Source of the DNA: JAKAGZ01 sp964412105
GTDB lineage: Bacteria > Bacteroidota > Ignavibacteria > Ignavibacteriales > Ignavibacteriaceae
Direction of reading: 5' to 3'
Assembly (NCBI GenBank): GCA_964412105.1
Contig: CAYPNM010000015.1
Span: 1-64,000, forward strand
Length of the DNA stretch: 64,000 nt
This document shows positions 18,030-26,460 of this stretch, one piece after another. Made by a program: the position numbers and the translations under genes. Position 1 is the stretch's first letter. Each line of letters starts with the position of its first letter. The notes beneath the pieces are model-generated. The model ran no database searches, was not told the origin of the DNA, and saw nothing but the letters and a program-made list of their open reading frames with translations.

Positions 18030-18553
18030 TATTAAATTTCTACTGTCCAAATTTAATGTTACCGCCTCTATTATACAACCTTAAGTTAATAAGCTTGGTA
18101 ATGTTAAATATTTTTTGTGTTTAATTACGGCTTCTAAAAATAGGTATATTAAAAATCAGCAGGGATTGAATTTGAATTGCTCATTTTTTAAGGGTTTAGC
18201 GGATTTGAAGGCGAGAAAAAATGATATCTAATTTTAACTATTCCTTTTGCCTAATCATTTATTTTATATCCATTCCCCCAGTTGCATTGCATATTGATGA
18301 TCAGTTTAACTATCCTCCTCTATAATATTCTCGAAAAGTTAGGTAAAGCAGGCTTGTTCGCCGAAGTCTTCATTTTATTTTTGAGATTTATAGTGATTGG
18401 TGAAACCATACTCTATTATAAAAATTTGGAAAAATTGGACAAACCTGCCGATATAAGAAAAATGAAATATGTTATTGATTTTAATAAAATAATTTTTGAT
18501 TTTAATACCAGTTGGTAGTCGTCCCTTAATTTTCAAATAATATTTTTTAGTTA
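18030..18553. other. 524-bp stretch without a convincing gene
   Basis: This AT-rich region lies between the tRNA-Pro and the structured RNA candidate. A 78-codon frame at 18282-18518 (TTG start, or ATG at 18297) has no ribosome site, no recognisable motif and atypical composition, so it is not called. It may contain the promoter of the terminated plus-strand transcript that ends at 18631. Confidence 0.4.
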
Positions 18554-18631
18554 AACCGTGTCAAAGAGGTTCTCCCCTGCCTTTTTGACAGAAGCGGTTA
18601 AGCCCGCCAATCTCCCTTTTGGTGGGCTTTT
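18554..18631 (+). ncRNA. candidate small structured RNA ending in an intrinsic terminator
   Basis: Two stacked elements are followed by a terminator. An outer stem AACCG (18554-18558) pairs with CGGTT (18595-18599). Inside it an 11-bp stem pairs 18559-18569 with 18580-18590 around a 10-base pyrimidine-rich loop. The terminator hairpin 18600-18629 follows directly. No gene lies close upstream on this strand, so the structure is either the 3' end of an unrecognised transcript or a small RNA. I do not recognise a known RNA family, and the 5' end is unknown. Confidence 0.4.
18600..18631 (+). terminator. intrinsic terminator
   Basis: AAGCCCGCC (18600-18608) pairs with GGTGGGCTT (18621-18629) over nine pairs with one G-T wobble, around a 12-base loop, and runs into TTTT and an AT-rich tail. 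It is a strong, GC-rich intrinsic terminator in the plus direction, yet no clear plus-strand gene precedes it. Confidence 0.75.
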
Positions 18632-18709
18632 AATATTATTTATTTTATTGACAACCAACAGGGTAATTAAGGTGGTTTATAAGAAAAATTATCTTGAGGT
18701 TAAAAAATT

Positions 18710-19021
18710 ATGAATTGGCATAAAGTTATATTGAATAACGAACAAAGTTTAAGGAAGAAAGAAATATTAGGATTATTTTATGATTATATGCTGCATAGAA
18801 GCGAGCCTGTAATCGGCTCTGGATTAGCGATCTTATCAAACTTTTGGGATTATATGAGTACTACTCTTTATTTCTCTCCCAACTTTTCAATATTGCCCGA
18901 ATTGAAAGCATTCCTGGAAGCATATGAAGCAGAAACCTGCTTATTACCTGCAACCGGAGACATTAATTTCATCTCCGGAGACCGGCAATTTGCAAAACAA
19001 TACCTTCGCTATGAAAAATAA
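18710..19021 (+). CDS. hypothetical protein
   Basis: The 103-residue product has no motif that I recognise. It is soluble by composition, with a mixed charged N-terminal helix (MNWHKVILNNEQSLRKKEI), aromatic residues in the middle and no signal peptide. GAGG lies about ten bases upstream of the ATG. It stands alone after a terminator and 163 bp before the flavodoxin-like gene. It is probably a real but lineage-specific gene. Confidence 0.5.
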   Translation: MNWHKVILNNEQSLRKKEILGLFYDYMLHRSEPVIGSGLAILSNFWDYMSTTLYFSPNFSILPELKAFLEAYEAETCLLPATGDINFISGDRQFAKQYLRYEK

Positions 19022-19184
19022 TGTCAATTAATTCTTTTGTTAAAAGAATGGGGAAATTGATATTAAACTATTATCATTTTTGTCAGTCTTTATTTTAATA
19101 TTCAGATATTTTGTAATAAATTTAATCCCGAAAGATTCTTACTTTCTTTTAAAGGAACAGAGCCAATAAGCAGGGAGAGAATTA

Positions 19185-19985
19185 TTGGATATACAATCAC
19201 TGAAACTGGCTTATTTTTCACCTACCGGGACAACCAGATCGATCGTTCAGGCTATAGCGCGCGGTATTGATATAAATACTGCGGAACAGATTGATGTCAC
19301 AAACCCGGATATGCGAACGAAACAGTTGCAAACCTCCCGGAATGATTTGCTTGTGGTAGCTGTACCTGTTTACATCGGAAGAGTGCCGGCTTTGTTGACC
19401 GAATGGCTGCACGGTATTAAAGCCGATAGTACACCCGCTGTATGTATCGTCGTTTATGGAAATCGTGCTTATGACGATGCACTTCTTGAGCTTAGGGATA
19501 TTTTGATAGAACGTGGATGTATACCGGTCGCCTGTGCGGCATATATCGGGGAACATTCCTATTCCAGCTCCAGAACTCCAATAGCATTAGACCGTCCTGA
19601 TGTAACGGACTTAAAACACGCAGATTTATTTGGGCGCAAGATAAATGAAAAACTGCTATCAATTTCATCGGTCGGTCAAATTTCTGACATAAATATTCCC
19701 GGCAACTTTCCGTACAAAGGAGATAACAAGTTATGGAGTGTCGATTTTATAGAAATTAATGATGAGTGTATACAATGCGGCACTTGTGCAGAATTGTGTC
19801 CTGTGGATGCCATCGATTCAGAAGACAGTAATTTGATTGATAAGGGAAAATGCATCACGTGTTGTGCCTGTATTAAGAATTGCCCGCAAAACGCCAGATC
19901 AATGAAACCAGGTCCGGTCAAAGATGCTGCAATGCGGCTGCATAATTTATATAAAGAAAGAAAGGAACCGGTATTCTATTTTTAG
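19185..19985 (+). CDS. EFR1-type flavodoxin-ferredoxin fusion protein
   Basis: The 266-residue protein fuses an N-terminal flavodoxin-like domain, with FMN phosphate loop FSPTGTTRSIV, to a C-terminal 2x[4Fe-4S] ferredoxin domain. The two cluster motifs are CIQCGTCAELCP and CITCCACIKNCP. This is the architecture of EFR1-family ferrodoxins, cytoplasmic electron carriers of unknown partner. The start is TTG at 19185 with GGGAG about seven bases upstream; the first internal Met lies inside the flavodoxin fold. It is monocistronic and followed by the first copy of the regional hairpin repeat. Confidence 0.88.
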   Translation: MDIQSLKLAYFSPTGTTRSIVQAIARGIDINTAEQIDVTNPDMRTKQLQTSRNDLLVVAVPVYIGRVPALLTEWLHGIKADSTPAVCIVVYGNRAYDDALLELRDILIERGCIPVACAAYIGEHSYSSSRTPIALDRPDVTDLKHADLFGRKINEKLLSISSVGQISDINIPGNFPYKGDNKLWSVDFIEINDECIQCGTCAELCPVDAIDSEDSNLIDKGKCITCCACIKNCPQNARSMKPGPVKDAAMRLHNLYKERKEPVFYF

Positions 19986-20337
19986 ATTTATGGGGAAAAT
20001 AGATCCGACCGCAGATAATAAATTTGGGGCGGCGGGAGGAGGAGTAGCGGATAGTCTGTTAGCGTACAGCATATAGTTTATATGTATGAAAATTACTTGT
20101 TGTCTTATTGTCTGTTCTTTATTAAGTTGATGTTACAAATAGTTAAGGGGCCCTCCATTTGGCATTTCCTGTAAGGGGAGCTTGCAGAAAAGAATAAAAA
20201 CCTGAATGAGCGATGGATGACATAAATGCTAAGCATATTATATAAAAAAGGATTTTCGGCAAAGAATAAAATAGTTTCATTTTTGATCGTAAACTAACAA
20301 CGGAAAATAGTAAGTTGTAAAAGTTACGAGGTATAAT
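19986..20337. other. 352-bp intergenic stretch carrying hairpin repeat copy A
   Basis: Apart from the repeat at 20004-20036 this stretch shows no gene or known RNA. The tail before the lipoprotein start contains the ACGAGG ribosome site at 20326-20331. Confidence 0.4.
20004..20036 (+). repeat. regional hairpin repeat, copy A
   Basis: This is the first of five similar elements (consensus CCCGACCGCTGATAATAAA then TTTGGGGCGGCGGG) that lie 16-40 bases after stop codons between 20.0 and 24.7 kb, all in the same orientation. In this copy TCCGA can pair with TTGGG(G) through wobbles. It follows the EFR1 gene stop by 18 bases. Confidence 0.8.
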
Positions 20338-21126
20338 ATGAATTGCAAAATAATGCTAGCAGGCTGTTTGCTTTTTGCGGCAGGCTGTACATCCCGTGAT
20401 GAGATAAATCCAATTTATGTACCGCCTAATAATCAGCCCCCGATTATTCAGGACTCAACACAACTTACCGATGAAATCGTTCTTCAGGCTGTATATTCAA
20501 ATTATAAATATCCTGCAGGGTTTTACCAGGAAGATTTACAGGGAGGCAGCACTTATTATGAAAATACTCTAAGCATTCTGCCGATAAATGACCGGGTGCC
20601 TCACGCTTATGAGCTCTCAACAGACAGCCGTGATCAGGCATTTGCGTGGTCGGAATCCACAAGTGTAAATAGCTCTTATTACCGGGAACTTGTATCAGAA
20701 AGGCAAACAGAAAAATATTTTGAGTTTCGGCGCGTCTGGGGTGAAGACCCTAACGACATTGTGCTTAGCAGGGTACACAAAGCAAGCTATCTGGATAGAT
20801 CAATGTACGATCGATTCAATGGCGGAGACACAATAGGTATTTTTAAGAAGTCGGAGATTAATACTGCAACGGTAAAAGAGCTTATTGAATATTTATGGTT
20901 TATTGGAAGTCACGAAACCGGTGGATCTAAAGTGCTTTGTTCTTACGTAATAGATGACGGAAGCTTTGTTAAATATATCCTTTTTTACACATCAGTCTCC
21001 TATGGTGATTGGAATATGAGCGATAGGATTAATCTTATGCGAGGCTCTTATTTGGTAGAGAAATCGTCCGGAGTAATTACTAAATCAGATAATATTTTAA
21101 GAACTATATCAGGAATGAGCCATTAA
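20338..21126 (+). CDS. putative lipoprotein of unknown function
   Basis: The 262-residue protein begins with a short signal peptide and lipobox FAAGC, with Cys17 as predicted lipidation site, so it is exported and membrane anchored. The mature part is polar, rich in Tyr, Ser and Asp, with a proline-rich start (YVPPNNQPPIIQD). No known domain is recognised. It is followed 94 bp later by a small outer-membrane-like protein with no repeat between them, so the two may form one unit. Confidence 0.7.
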   Translation: MNCKIMLAGCLLFAAGCTSRDEINPIYVPPNNQPPIIQDSTQLTDEIVLQAVYSNYKYPAGFYQEDLQGGSTYYENTLSILPINDRVPHAYELSTDSRDQAFAWSESTSVNSSYYRELVSERQTEKYFEFRRVWGEDPNDIVLSRVHKASYLDRSMYDRFNGGDTIGIFKKSEINTATVKELIEYLWFIGSHETGGSKVLCSYVIDDGSFVKYILFYTSVSYGDWNMSDRINLMRGSYLVEKSSGVITKSDNILRTISGMSH

Positions 21127-21220
21127 CATTTAAATTATGAAAGAGCAGTGATTATTTGATATAATTAGCTAAAGATGATTTGTTATAAGTAATAGTAAGT
21201 TTTACCACAAGGGAGAGTAA

Positions 21221-21814
21221 ATGAATAAATTATTTTTATCATTATTTCTGATATTTACCATCTATTCTCTAAATACAGCTGCACAGGAGAATGATTTATC
21301 AATCTTAGTAAAGTTTGGTCAATCAGATTATCAATCCTTTCTTTCAAGAGATAAAAGTCCCAATTACTGGGACAATGGCCTACAATTTTCAGTAGGGATT
21401 GAAAAACGTCTAAGCTCATCTTTTTCCATTCAGGGATTATTCGGCTATTCTGTTCAAAGTTTTGCCGAAACATTTATGTATGCAAAAGTAAACGATGCGA
21501 ACAACAGGATCTATGATTTTATGAGTAATATGAAACTAAATATTGGGATATTTTATTTTATTGGCGGGGCAGGCCTTTCTTATCAGAAAAGCGATGCTGT
21601 CAGGTATCTAGATTTAGGCTATCACGTAGTTTCTGTTGCGGCTTCTTCGCCAGTATTATTTGCAGCTAAAGAAAAACTCATATTTGCTGGCTTACTAGGA
21701 TTGGGATTGGATATTAACATTTACCGGCAAATTAATTTAATTACTGAAGCGGATATGAATATGCGAGAATATACGGGGACATCCTTGTTAGTAGGGGTTA
21801 AATATTCTTTATAA
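21221..21814 (+). CDS. exported beta-barrel-like protein
   Basis: The 197-residue product has a clear signal peptide (hydrophobic residues 4-17, then LNTAAQ with predicted cleavage after Ala20 or Ala21). The mature part shows alternating hydrophobic strands, glycine-rich turns and a C-terminal LVGVKYSL strand, typical of small outer-membrane beta-barrels. GGGAG lies about seven bases upstream of the ATG. No named family is recognised. Hairpin repeat copy B follows it. Confidence 0.7.
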   Translation: MNKLFLSLFLIFTIYSLNTAAQENDLSILVKFGQSDYQSFLSRDKSPNYWDNGLQFSVGIEKRLSSSFSIQGLFGYSVQSFAETFMYAKVNDANNRIYDFMSNMKLNIGIFYFIGGAGLSYQKSDAVRYLDLGYHVVSVAASSPVLFAAKEKLIFAGLLGLGLDINIYRQINLITEADMNMREYTGTSLLVGVKYSL

Positions 21815-21840
21815 AAAGTATAAAAGGTATAACCAGGAGC

Positions 21841-21878
21841 TCACCCCGACCGCTGATTGTAAATTCGGGGCGGCGGGG
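21841..21878 (+). repeat. regional hairpin repeat, copy B
   Basis: This is the best-paired copy: CCCCGA (21844-21849) is the perfect reverse complement of TCGGGG (21865-21870) around a 15-base loop, and a GC-rich tail GGCGGGG follows. It lies 27 bases after the stop of the preceding gene. Confidence 0.85.
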
Positions 21879-21942
21879 CAATTACAGAATCAGCTTATGC
21901 TAAAGTAAAGAAAATTAATTTATAAAATACAGGAGAGATGAA

Positions 21943-22782
21943 ATGGGGAATAAGCCCTTTAGAGCCAGTATGCTTTTTGCATTAACATTTTTTGCGTTCA
22001 ACTTTTTATACTCACAAACGTTTGATCTTCAATATATTCCCAAAGATGAAAAGCAATTCGGCCTTAGTTACTACCGGACATTCTATAAAAACAGCCCCTA
22101 CATATCGACTTCAACAAGTGTATATCAATTATATTTAGATGTCTCGGTTGGTTCGAAATTAAATTTAATCGGAGACATACCGTATATAAGTACAAGCTAT
22201 AGTGCTAATTATGGCTTCAGTGAAGGCAGCTATTACGCGAATGGCCTTGGTAATATATTCATAGGATTGCAATCAAACCTGAGTTCAGGCGAGAATAGTA
22301 AGAATATAATTACCTTCGGCTTGTATTTGCCGACGGCTTCAGAAGATGCTTCCTATAATGGAATGGTATCGGATTTTTATTATATGTCAAAATATATTCC
22401 AAATTCAATTGGAATATATTTTAATTATGCATTTCATAAACGAAATATGGAAGGTCTTGATTACGGATTGGAAATAGGTCCCAATATAATTTCTCCAACT
22501 AAAAGGAATAATGCAACCACCGAATTTTTTGCGCATTATGGAATAATTACCGGTTACCGGATAGATCAATTTTCTTTGAATCTGGAATTTGTTGGAAATG
22601 TAATTATATCTGGAGAAATTCAGGAATTCTCAGATAGGTTTATAAATATTTTGAATATTGGTGCACAATGGATGGGACCTACGGTGACACCGAAGATTTT
22701 TTATAAAATTTATTTAAGAGATACAATAAGACAAACCGTTGATGGAGTACTAGGTGTGGGAGTTAATTTATCAATTAATTGA
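21943..22782 (+). CDS. exported protein, probable outer-membrane beta-barrel
   Basis: The 279-residue product has a signal peptide (MLFALTFFAFNFLYSQ, cleavage predicted near Ser25-Gln26). The mature part is a series of amphipathic, Tyr- and Gly-rich strands (KNIITFGLYLPTASEDA, GLEIGPNIISPT) ending in GVLGVGVNLSIN. This is the pattern of transporter-like outer-membrane proteins of the Bacteroidota and relatives. GGAGAG precedes the ATG. The substrate is unknown. It is bounded by hairpin repeat copies B and C. Confidence 0.7.
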   Translation: MGNKPFRASMLFALTFFAFNFLYSQTFDLQYIPKDEKQFGLSYYRTFYKNSPYISTSTSVYQLYLDVSVGSKLNLIGDIPYISTSYSANYGFSEGSYYANGLGNIFIGLQSNLSSGENSKNIITFGLYLPTASEDASYNGMVSDFYYMSKYIPNSIGIYFNYAFHKRNMEGLDYGLEIGPNIISPTKRNNATTEFFAHYGIITGYRIDQFSLNLEFVGNVIISGEIQEFSDRFINILNIGAQWMGPTVTPKIFYKIYLRDTIRQTVDGVLGVGVNLSIN

Positions 22783-22815
22783 AAATAAAAACCGGCATAT
22801 AAATGAACGGCTAAA

Positions 22816-22848
22816 TCCGACCTCTGATAATAAATTTCTGACGGCGGG
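22816..22848 (+). repeat. regional hairpin repeat, copy C (diverged)
   Basis: This copy shares TCCGACC, CTGATAATAAATTT and CGGCGGG with the others, but the right arm reads TTTCTGACGG and no longer pairs well. It lies 33 bases after the preceding stop codon. Confidence 0.7.
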
Positions 22849-22906
22849 TTAATTGTTCCAGCTTTGAATTATTACATATATTAATCAAAATATCGAGGGG
22901 TAATTT

Positions 22907-23920
22907 ATGAAAGAGTTAAAAAATAATTTCACCATAATAGTAAGTTTGCTTAGTGTTATCATTATTATAACAGGATTTATTTTTATTCCCTCGCGGAATA
23001 AAGCTGAAGTAAAACAATCAAAAGCAAATATTAACATTGCTTCCTCCGGCTTGGCATTTGTTTGTCATGCTTCACATAACTTCATTAGTGTAATTGATAT
23101 AAAAACAAATAAAGTTGTTGATACTATAACCGCTGGAGAAGGGACTGTCTGGTTCACATTATCCAAAGACAGAAAAACTGCTTACGCTGCAAACTTTCAA
23201 TCTAATAATATTTCGATCATTCACACTGATAATCCTAAAAATAGTGAAATTGTTGCGGTCGGCAAAAATCCTATGTGCATTTGTTTGGCTGCGGATGAAC
23301 AGTCAGCATTAATTAGTCATCAATCCCAGGATGGATTATGGTTTATGAATATAAAAACTCATCAGGTAACAAAAAAAATAGGTGAGGGAACCGGATTAAT
23401 GCAATTGACAAAAGATGGAAGAAAAATATATCAACCCGCGATATTTCGGCCTTATGTTCATGTAATTGATCCGTATAAACAAATAATTTCTAAAAGCATT
23501 TATGTCGGTGGACGTCCCTTAAATATTTATTTCACGCCGGATGGTAAGTATGCCTATGTTACTAATTATGACCTTAATGAAGTCCAAATTATTGACACCA
23601 AAACCGATAGTGTTGTAAATAAAATATCTAATATAGATGGACCGAGAGGTATAGCAGTTTCTCCTGATGGTAGATATGTTTTAGTTACAAATGTTATCTT
23701 AAATAAGGTGACAGTGATTGATGTAAAAAATAATTTCGTTGTGAAGAAAATATCTGTTGATAAAATGCCCACTGACATTGCTATCACTAAGGATGGGAAA
23801 TATGCTTACGTAACTAATCAAGGTTCCGGTTCCATAGCAGTAATTAGTATCGATAAATTGGAAGTTATTAACAATATCGAAGTGCCTGATAATCCAATAT
23901 CAATTTATTTGTCAGAATGA
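22907..23920 (+). CDS. YVTN-family beta-propeller protein
   Basis: The 337-residue protein has one N-terminal hydrophobic segment (about residues 9-28) acting as anchor or uncleaved signal. It is followed by seven or so repeats of 40-45 residues with the YVTN propeller pattern, such as YVTNYDLNEVQIIDTKT and YVLVTNVILNKVTVIDVKN. Such proteins form seven-bladed propellers outside the cytoplasmic membrane and often bind other surface proteins; some serve as surface antigens. GAGGGG lies upstream of the ATG. The exact role here is unknown. Hairpin repeats C and D flank it. Confidence 0.85.
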   Translation: MKELKNNFTIIVSLLSVIIIITGFIFIPSRNKAEVKQSKANINIASSGLAFVCHASHNFISVIDIKTNKVVDTITAGEGTVWFTLSKDRKTAYAANFQSNNISIIHTDNPKNSEIVAVGKNPMCICLAADEQSALISHQSQDGLWFMNIKTHQVTKKIGEGTGLMQLTKDGRKIYQPAIFRPYVHVIDPYKQIISKSIYVGGRPLNIYFTPDGKYAYVTNYDLNEVQIIDTKTDSVVNKISNIDGPRGIAVSPDGRYVLVTNVILNKVTVIDVKNNFVVKKISVDKMPTDIAITKDGKYAYVTNQGSGSIAVISIDKLEVINNIEVPDNPISIYLSE

Positions 23921-23960
23921 TTTTAGGAATATTTATGTAAAATAGCCCAACATTAGGCTC

Positions 23961-23994
23961 ACCCGACCGCTGATTATAAATTTGGGGCGGCAGG
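23961..23994 (+). repeat. regional hairpin repeat, copy D
   Basis: This copy is ACCCGACCGCTGATTATAAA followed by TTTGGGGCGGCAGG. CCCGA pairs with TTGGG including one G-T wobble. It lies 40 bases after the stop of the propeller gene. Confidence 0.8.
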
Positions 23995-24056
23995 AATTTG
24001 TAAAGCCATTATATTGCTAAGTAAATTTGCTATATCAAATTGAATAGAGGGGGAAT

Positions 24057-24590
24057 ATGAAAATATACAGTCTGGTTATAATCAGTGCTTTGCTAAGTTT
24101 TAAGTCATTTGGGATACAAAAATATAACGATGATATTAAAAATAGGCCTTACTTTCAATTACAAGGGATTCATCTAGATATTACATCTGCAATATTCATT
24201 ATGGATTTTTCTATATCTTCAGATTTTGAAATTTACAAAACTCATATACAAACATTCGGGCTTCAACCTGGATACAGTTATCTAATAGCTGGCGACGCTT
24301 CAGCAACAGAATATGGTTCACCGTTTCAAGACATAAATTTACTAGCCTATTCATCAATTGGCTATGATAAACCTATTACTACTCAATTATTAATTGGTTA
24401 TGCTTATAGAATTAGTAGTAAGTCATATGCAAAAGAATATCCAGTTAGTGGGTTAAAATATGGCATAAGCTTTATTTTTAATTTGAATAAATATTTCAAA
24501 ATTTATGTAAAGTACAGTGCTTTATCTAGTTCCGCAAGTTATGGTATGTCCGCAGTAGGTTTAGGCTTTTCATTTGGTTGGTCAAGATAG
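24057..24590 (+). CDS. hypothetical exported protein, beta-barrel-like
   Basis: The 177-residue product has a plausible signal peptide (hydrophobic residues 4-15, then FKSFGIQ). The remainder is rich in Tyr, Ser and Ile with alternating strands, ending GMSAVGLGFSFGWSR, a typical outer-membrane C-terminal strand pattern. GAGGGGG is the ribosome site. No family is recognised. It lies between hairpin repeat copies D and E and is convergent with the MFS gene. Confidence 0.6.
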   Translation: MKIYSLVIISALLSFKSFGIQKYNDDIKNRPYFQLQGIHLDITSAIFIMDFSISSDFEIYKTHIQTFGLQPGYSYLIAGDASATEYGSPFQDINLLAYSSIGYDKPITTQLLIGYAYRISSKSYAKEYPVSGLKYGISFIFNLNKYFKIYVKYSALSSSASYGMSAVGLGFSFGWSR

Positions 24591-24630
24591 AATTATTTAA
24601 AATGTAAAATACAATATAAGCTTATATTTA

Positions 24631-24661
24631 ACCCGACCGCTGATAATAAAATTGGGGCGGC
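24631..24661 (+). repeat. regional hairpin repeat, copy E
   Basis: This copy is ACCCGACCGCTGATAATAAA followed by ATTGGGGCGGC. CCCGA pairs with TTGGG. It lies 40 bases after the preceding stop and 30 bases from the convergent MFS stop, closing the repeat-punctuated block. Confidence 0.8.
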
Positions 24662-24691
24662 ATCAGTAGCAACACTGCTATATGAGAAGGA

Positions 24692-25933
24692 TTATATTTT
24701 CAGTGCCCATAATTTCGGGGCAAGTTTTTTAATAGCACCCACCACTATAAGTGTCATAGTTCCTCCAAACAGAACCGACGGAATCAGACCGATTAATTTA
24801 GCTGCCAGACCGGATTCGAATGAACCAAGTTCGTTGGAAGAACTAAGGAAAACTCCATTGACGGCAGAAACTCTGCCTCGCATTTCATCGGGAGTGAGAA
24901 GCTGAATTATCGTTGCTCTTATTACCACGCTTACGTTATCGAATACTCCGCTCAGAAAAAGCAGAAATAAGGAGAGGTAAAGGTTCTTGGAAAGCGCAAA
25001 AAGAATAATTGAAACTCCGAAACCAAAAACGCATAACAAAAGATTTCTGCCTGCATTTTTGAAAAACGGGTAGTGGGCTTGATAAATAGACATAATGATT
25101 TCTCCAACAGCAGGGGCTGCACGTAAAAATCCGAGCCCTTTTGCTCCGATATGTAAAACACGGTCGGCAAAAATAGGGAGTACCGCAACCGCCCCTCCAA
25201 AGAAAACGCCGAACATATCAAGTGTGATTGCACTCAGGATAATTTGATTCTTGAAAACAAATTTTAGTCCTTCAGAAAGACTTTTAAGTACCGATTCATT
25301 TGTTTTTTGTTCAGGAGGAGGCTTTTTTGTTACCATTGCGAAAAATACAAATCCTGCCAGGCTCAATACAGCAACCGAAAAATATGCCGTTCCGACTCCG
25401 AAGAATCCATAAAGCAAACCGCCGGCAGCAGGGCCGCTCACCTCAGCAGTTTGCCACGCCAGAGCATTCCACGTGTAGGCATTTCCATATAACTGACGCG
25501 GAACAAGCTGTGCGGCAAATGCAGTCTGCGTGGGGGACATAAAACCTCTTGCAAGACCGGTAATTACAATGACAATGTAAATGGGAAAAACTCCGTGATG
25601 TAAAAGAACTGTGTGGAATAGAGTTGATATTAAAAAAAGGGCTATTGCACAAATAAAATAAACGATGTTCGCTATAAGAATAATTTCCTTGCGGCTGACC
25701 CTATCTGCAACATAACCGGCAAAAAGTGTGACGCTTAAAAATGGCAGAGCTTCTGAAAGCCCGATTAAGCCCAGTGACAGTGCATCGTGTGTGATTTGGT
25801 ATATTTGCCATCCGACAATAAGGGATTGCATTTGTATGCCGAACGTTAATAAAAAACGTGCACTTACAAACCGCCTAAAATCAGTTATTCTGAGAGATGC
25901 ATAAGCGTCGGAAGTGTTTTGCTCGAAATTCAT
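24692..25933 (-). CDS. MFS transporter, EntS/MFS_3-like exporter
   Basis: The 413-residue protein has about twelve membrane segments and the major facilitator loop motif GYVADRVSRKEI between helices 2 and 3. The sequence RDFRRFVSARFLLTFG-like start, and PTQTAFAAQLVPRQLYGNAYTWN further in, match the MFS_3 group, which includes the enterobactin exporter EntS. The substrate cannot be told from sequence. It is transcribed alone, convergent with the repeat-bounded genes, and separated from the pyr operon by a gap-containing intergenic region. Confidence 0.88.
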   Translation of the reverse strand: MNFEQNTSDAYASLRITDFRRFVSARFLLTFGIQMQSLIVGWQIYQITHDALSLGLIGLSEALPFLSVTLFAGYVADRVSRKEIILIANIVYFICAIALFLISTLFHTVLLHHGVFPIYIVIVITGLARGFMSPTQTAFAAQLVPRQLYGNAYTWNALAWQTAEVSGPAAGGLLYGFFGVGTAYFSVAVLSLAGFVFFAMVTKKPPPEQKTNESVLKSLSEGLKFVFKNQIILSAITLDMFGVFFGGAVAVLPIFADRVLHIGAKGLGFLRAAPAVGEIIMSIYQAHYPFFKNAGRNLLLCVFGFGVSIILFALSKNLYLSLFLLFLSGVFDNVSVVIRATIIQLLTPDEMRGRVSAVNGVFLSSSNELGSFESGLAAKLIGLIPSVLFGGTMTLIVVGAIKKLAPKLWALKI

Positions 25934-26143
25934 TTAATCCGAAATAAAAATCCAAATATAATAGTTTTTAAGGTTTTCGGAGAATAATACAGCACTTTGG
26001 TCTACGCTTAAATCCCTATAATTTTTTTATGTATTCAGCAGACCAATAAAAGCATTTCATCCCCGCTTCCCTTAAACTCTGCATATTATAAATAAGATAT
26101 AATTATTCCGAATACCGTGCACAAAAACTCGGCTGCCTGTTTC

Positions 26144-26170
26144 TTTCACTTGCAAATTAATACAGTGAAA
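26144..26170. repeat. inverted repeat TTTCACT-N13-AGTGAAA, copy 1
   Basis: TTTCACT (26144-26150) and AGTGAAA (26164-26170) are perfect reverse complements 13 bp apart. A second, similar element (26405-26430) shares the inner TGCAAA and ATAC, so the whole 24-bp unit is duplicated around the gap. It resembles a dimeric regulator site, but no regulator is known. Confidence 0.6.
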
Positions 26171-26199
26171 ATCTCCGAATTCCATTTAACATTTGTTAG

Positions 26200-26365
26200 G
26201 CCTCCAACTGGCCTTTAAANNNNNNNNNNNNNNNNNNNNNNNNNNNNNNNNNNNNNNNNNNNNNNNNNNNNNNNNNNNNNNNNNNNNNNNNNNNNNNNNN
26301 NNNNNNNNNNNNNNNNNNNGGCCTTTAAACAGCCTTTAAAGAGCCTCTAAACTGCCTGTAACCCC
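26200..26365. repeat. 11-bp tandem repeat array, interrupted by an assembly gap
   Basis: Units of 11 bp such as CCTTTAAACAG, CCTTTAAAGAG and CCTCTAAACTG run from 26200 to 26219 and from 26320 to 26365, with 100 N (26220-26319) between. The sequences at the two gap edges share GGCCTTTAAA, so the assembler probably broke within the array and the copy number is unknown. On the minus strand the unit is close to GGCCATTTAAA, the same as a unit of the array at 62941. Confidence 0.8.
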
Positions 26366-26404
26366 TAATTAAGAAAGTTCGTTTTTGGCCTCTATTAGCT
26401 GCTG

Positions 26405-26430
26405 GTTCACTTGCAAAAATATACAGTGAC
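26405..26430. repeat. inverted repeat TTCACT-N13-AGTGA, copy 2
   Basis: This is the second copy of the dyad described at 26144. TTCACT (26406-26411) and AGTGA (26425-26429) flank a 13-bp spacer TGCAAAAATATAC. It lies about 30 bp upstream of the leader hairpin of the pyr operon. Confidence 0.6.
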
Positions 26431-26460
26431 ATTACTTCAATTTTTTCTTACTCTGTCTCA

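Noticed and set aside
17843..18124. 93-codon frame on the plus strand containing GVIGFEPTTSASRTQRSSRAE
   Set aside because: This is the well-known false translation of the antisense strand of a tRNA (here tRNA-Pro), together with its partial copy. It is not a protein gene.
18282..18518. 78-codon frame upstream of the structured RNA
   Set aside because: TTG start, no ribosome site, no recognisable motif, composition like the surrounding non-coding DNA.
20004..24661. Integron attC sites as an explanation of the hairpin repeats
   Set aside because: RYYYAAC-like heptamers precede copies D (23945) and E (24626) only, and no matching GTTRRRY follows any copy. No integron integrase is in the window.
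26220..26319. Second N gap as a simple overlap artefact like the first
   Set aside because: The edges share only 10 bases that belong to the tandem repeat itself, so DNA of unknown length may be missing here.
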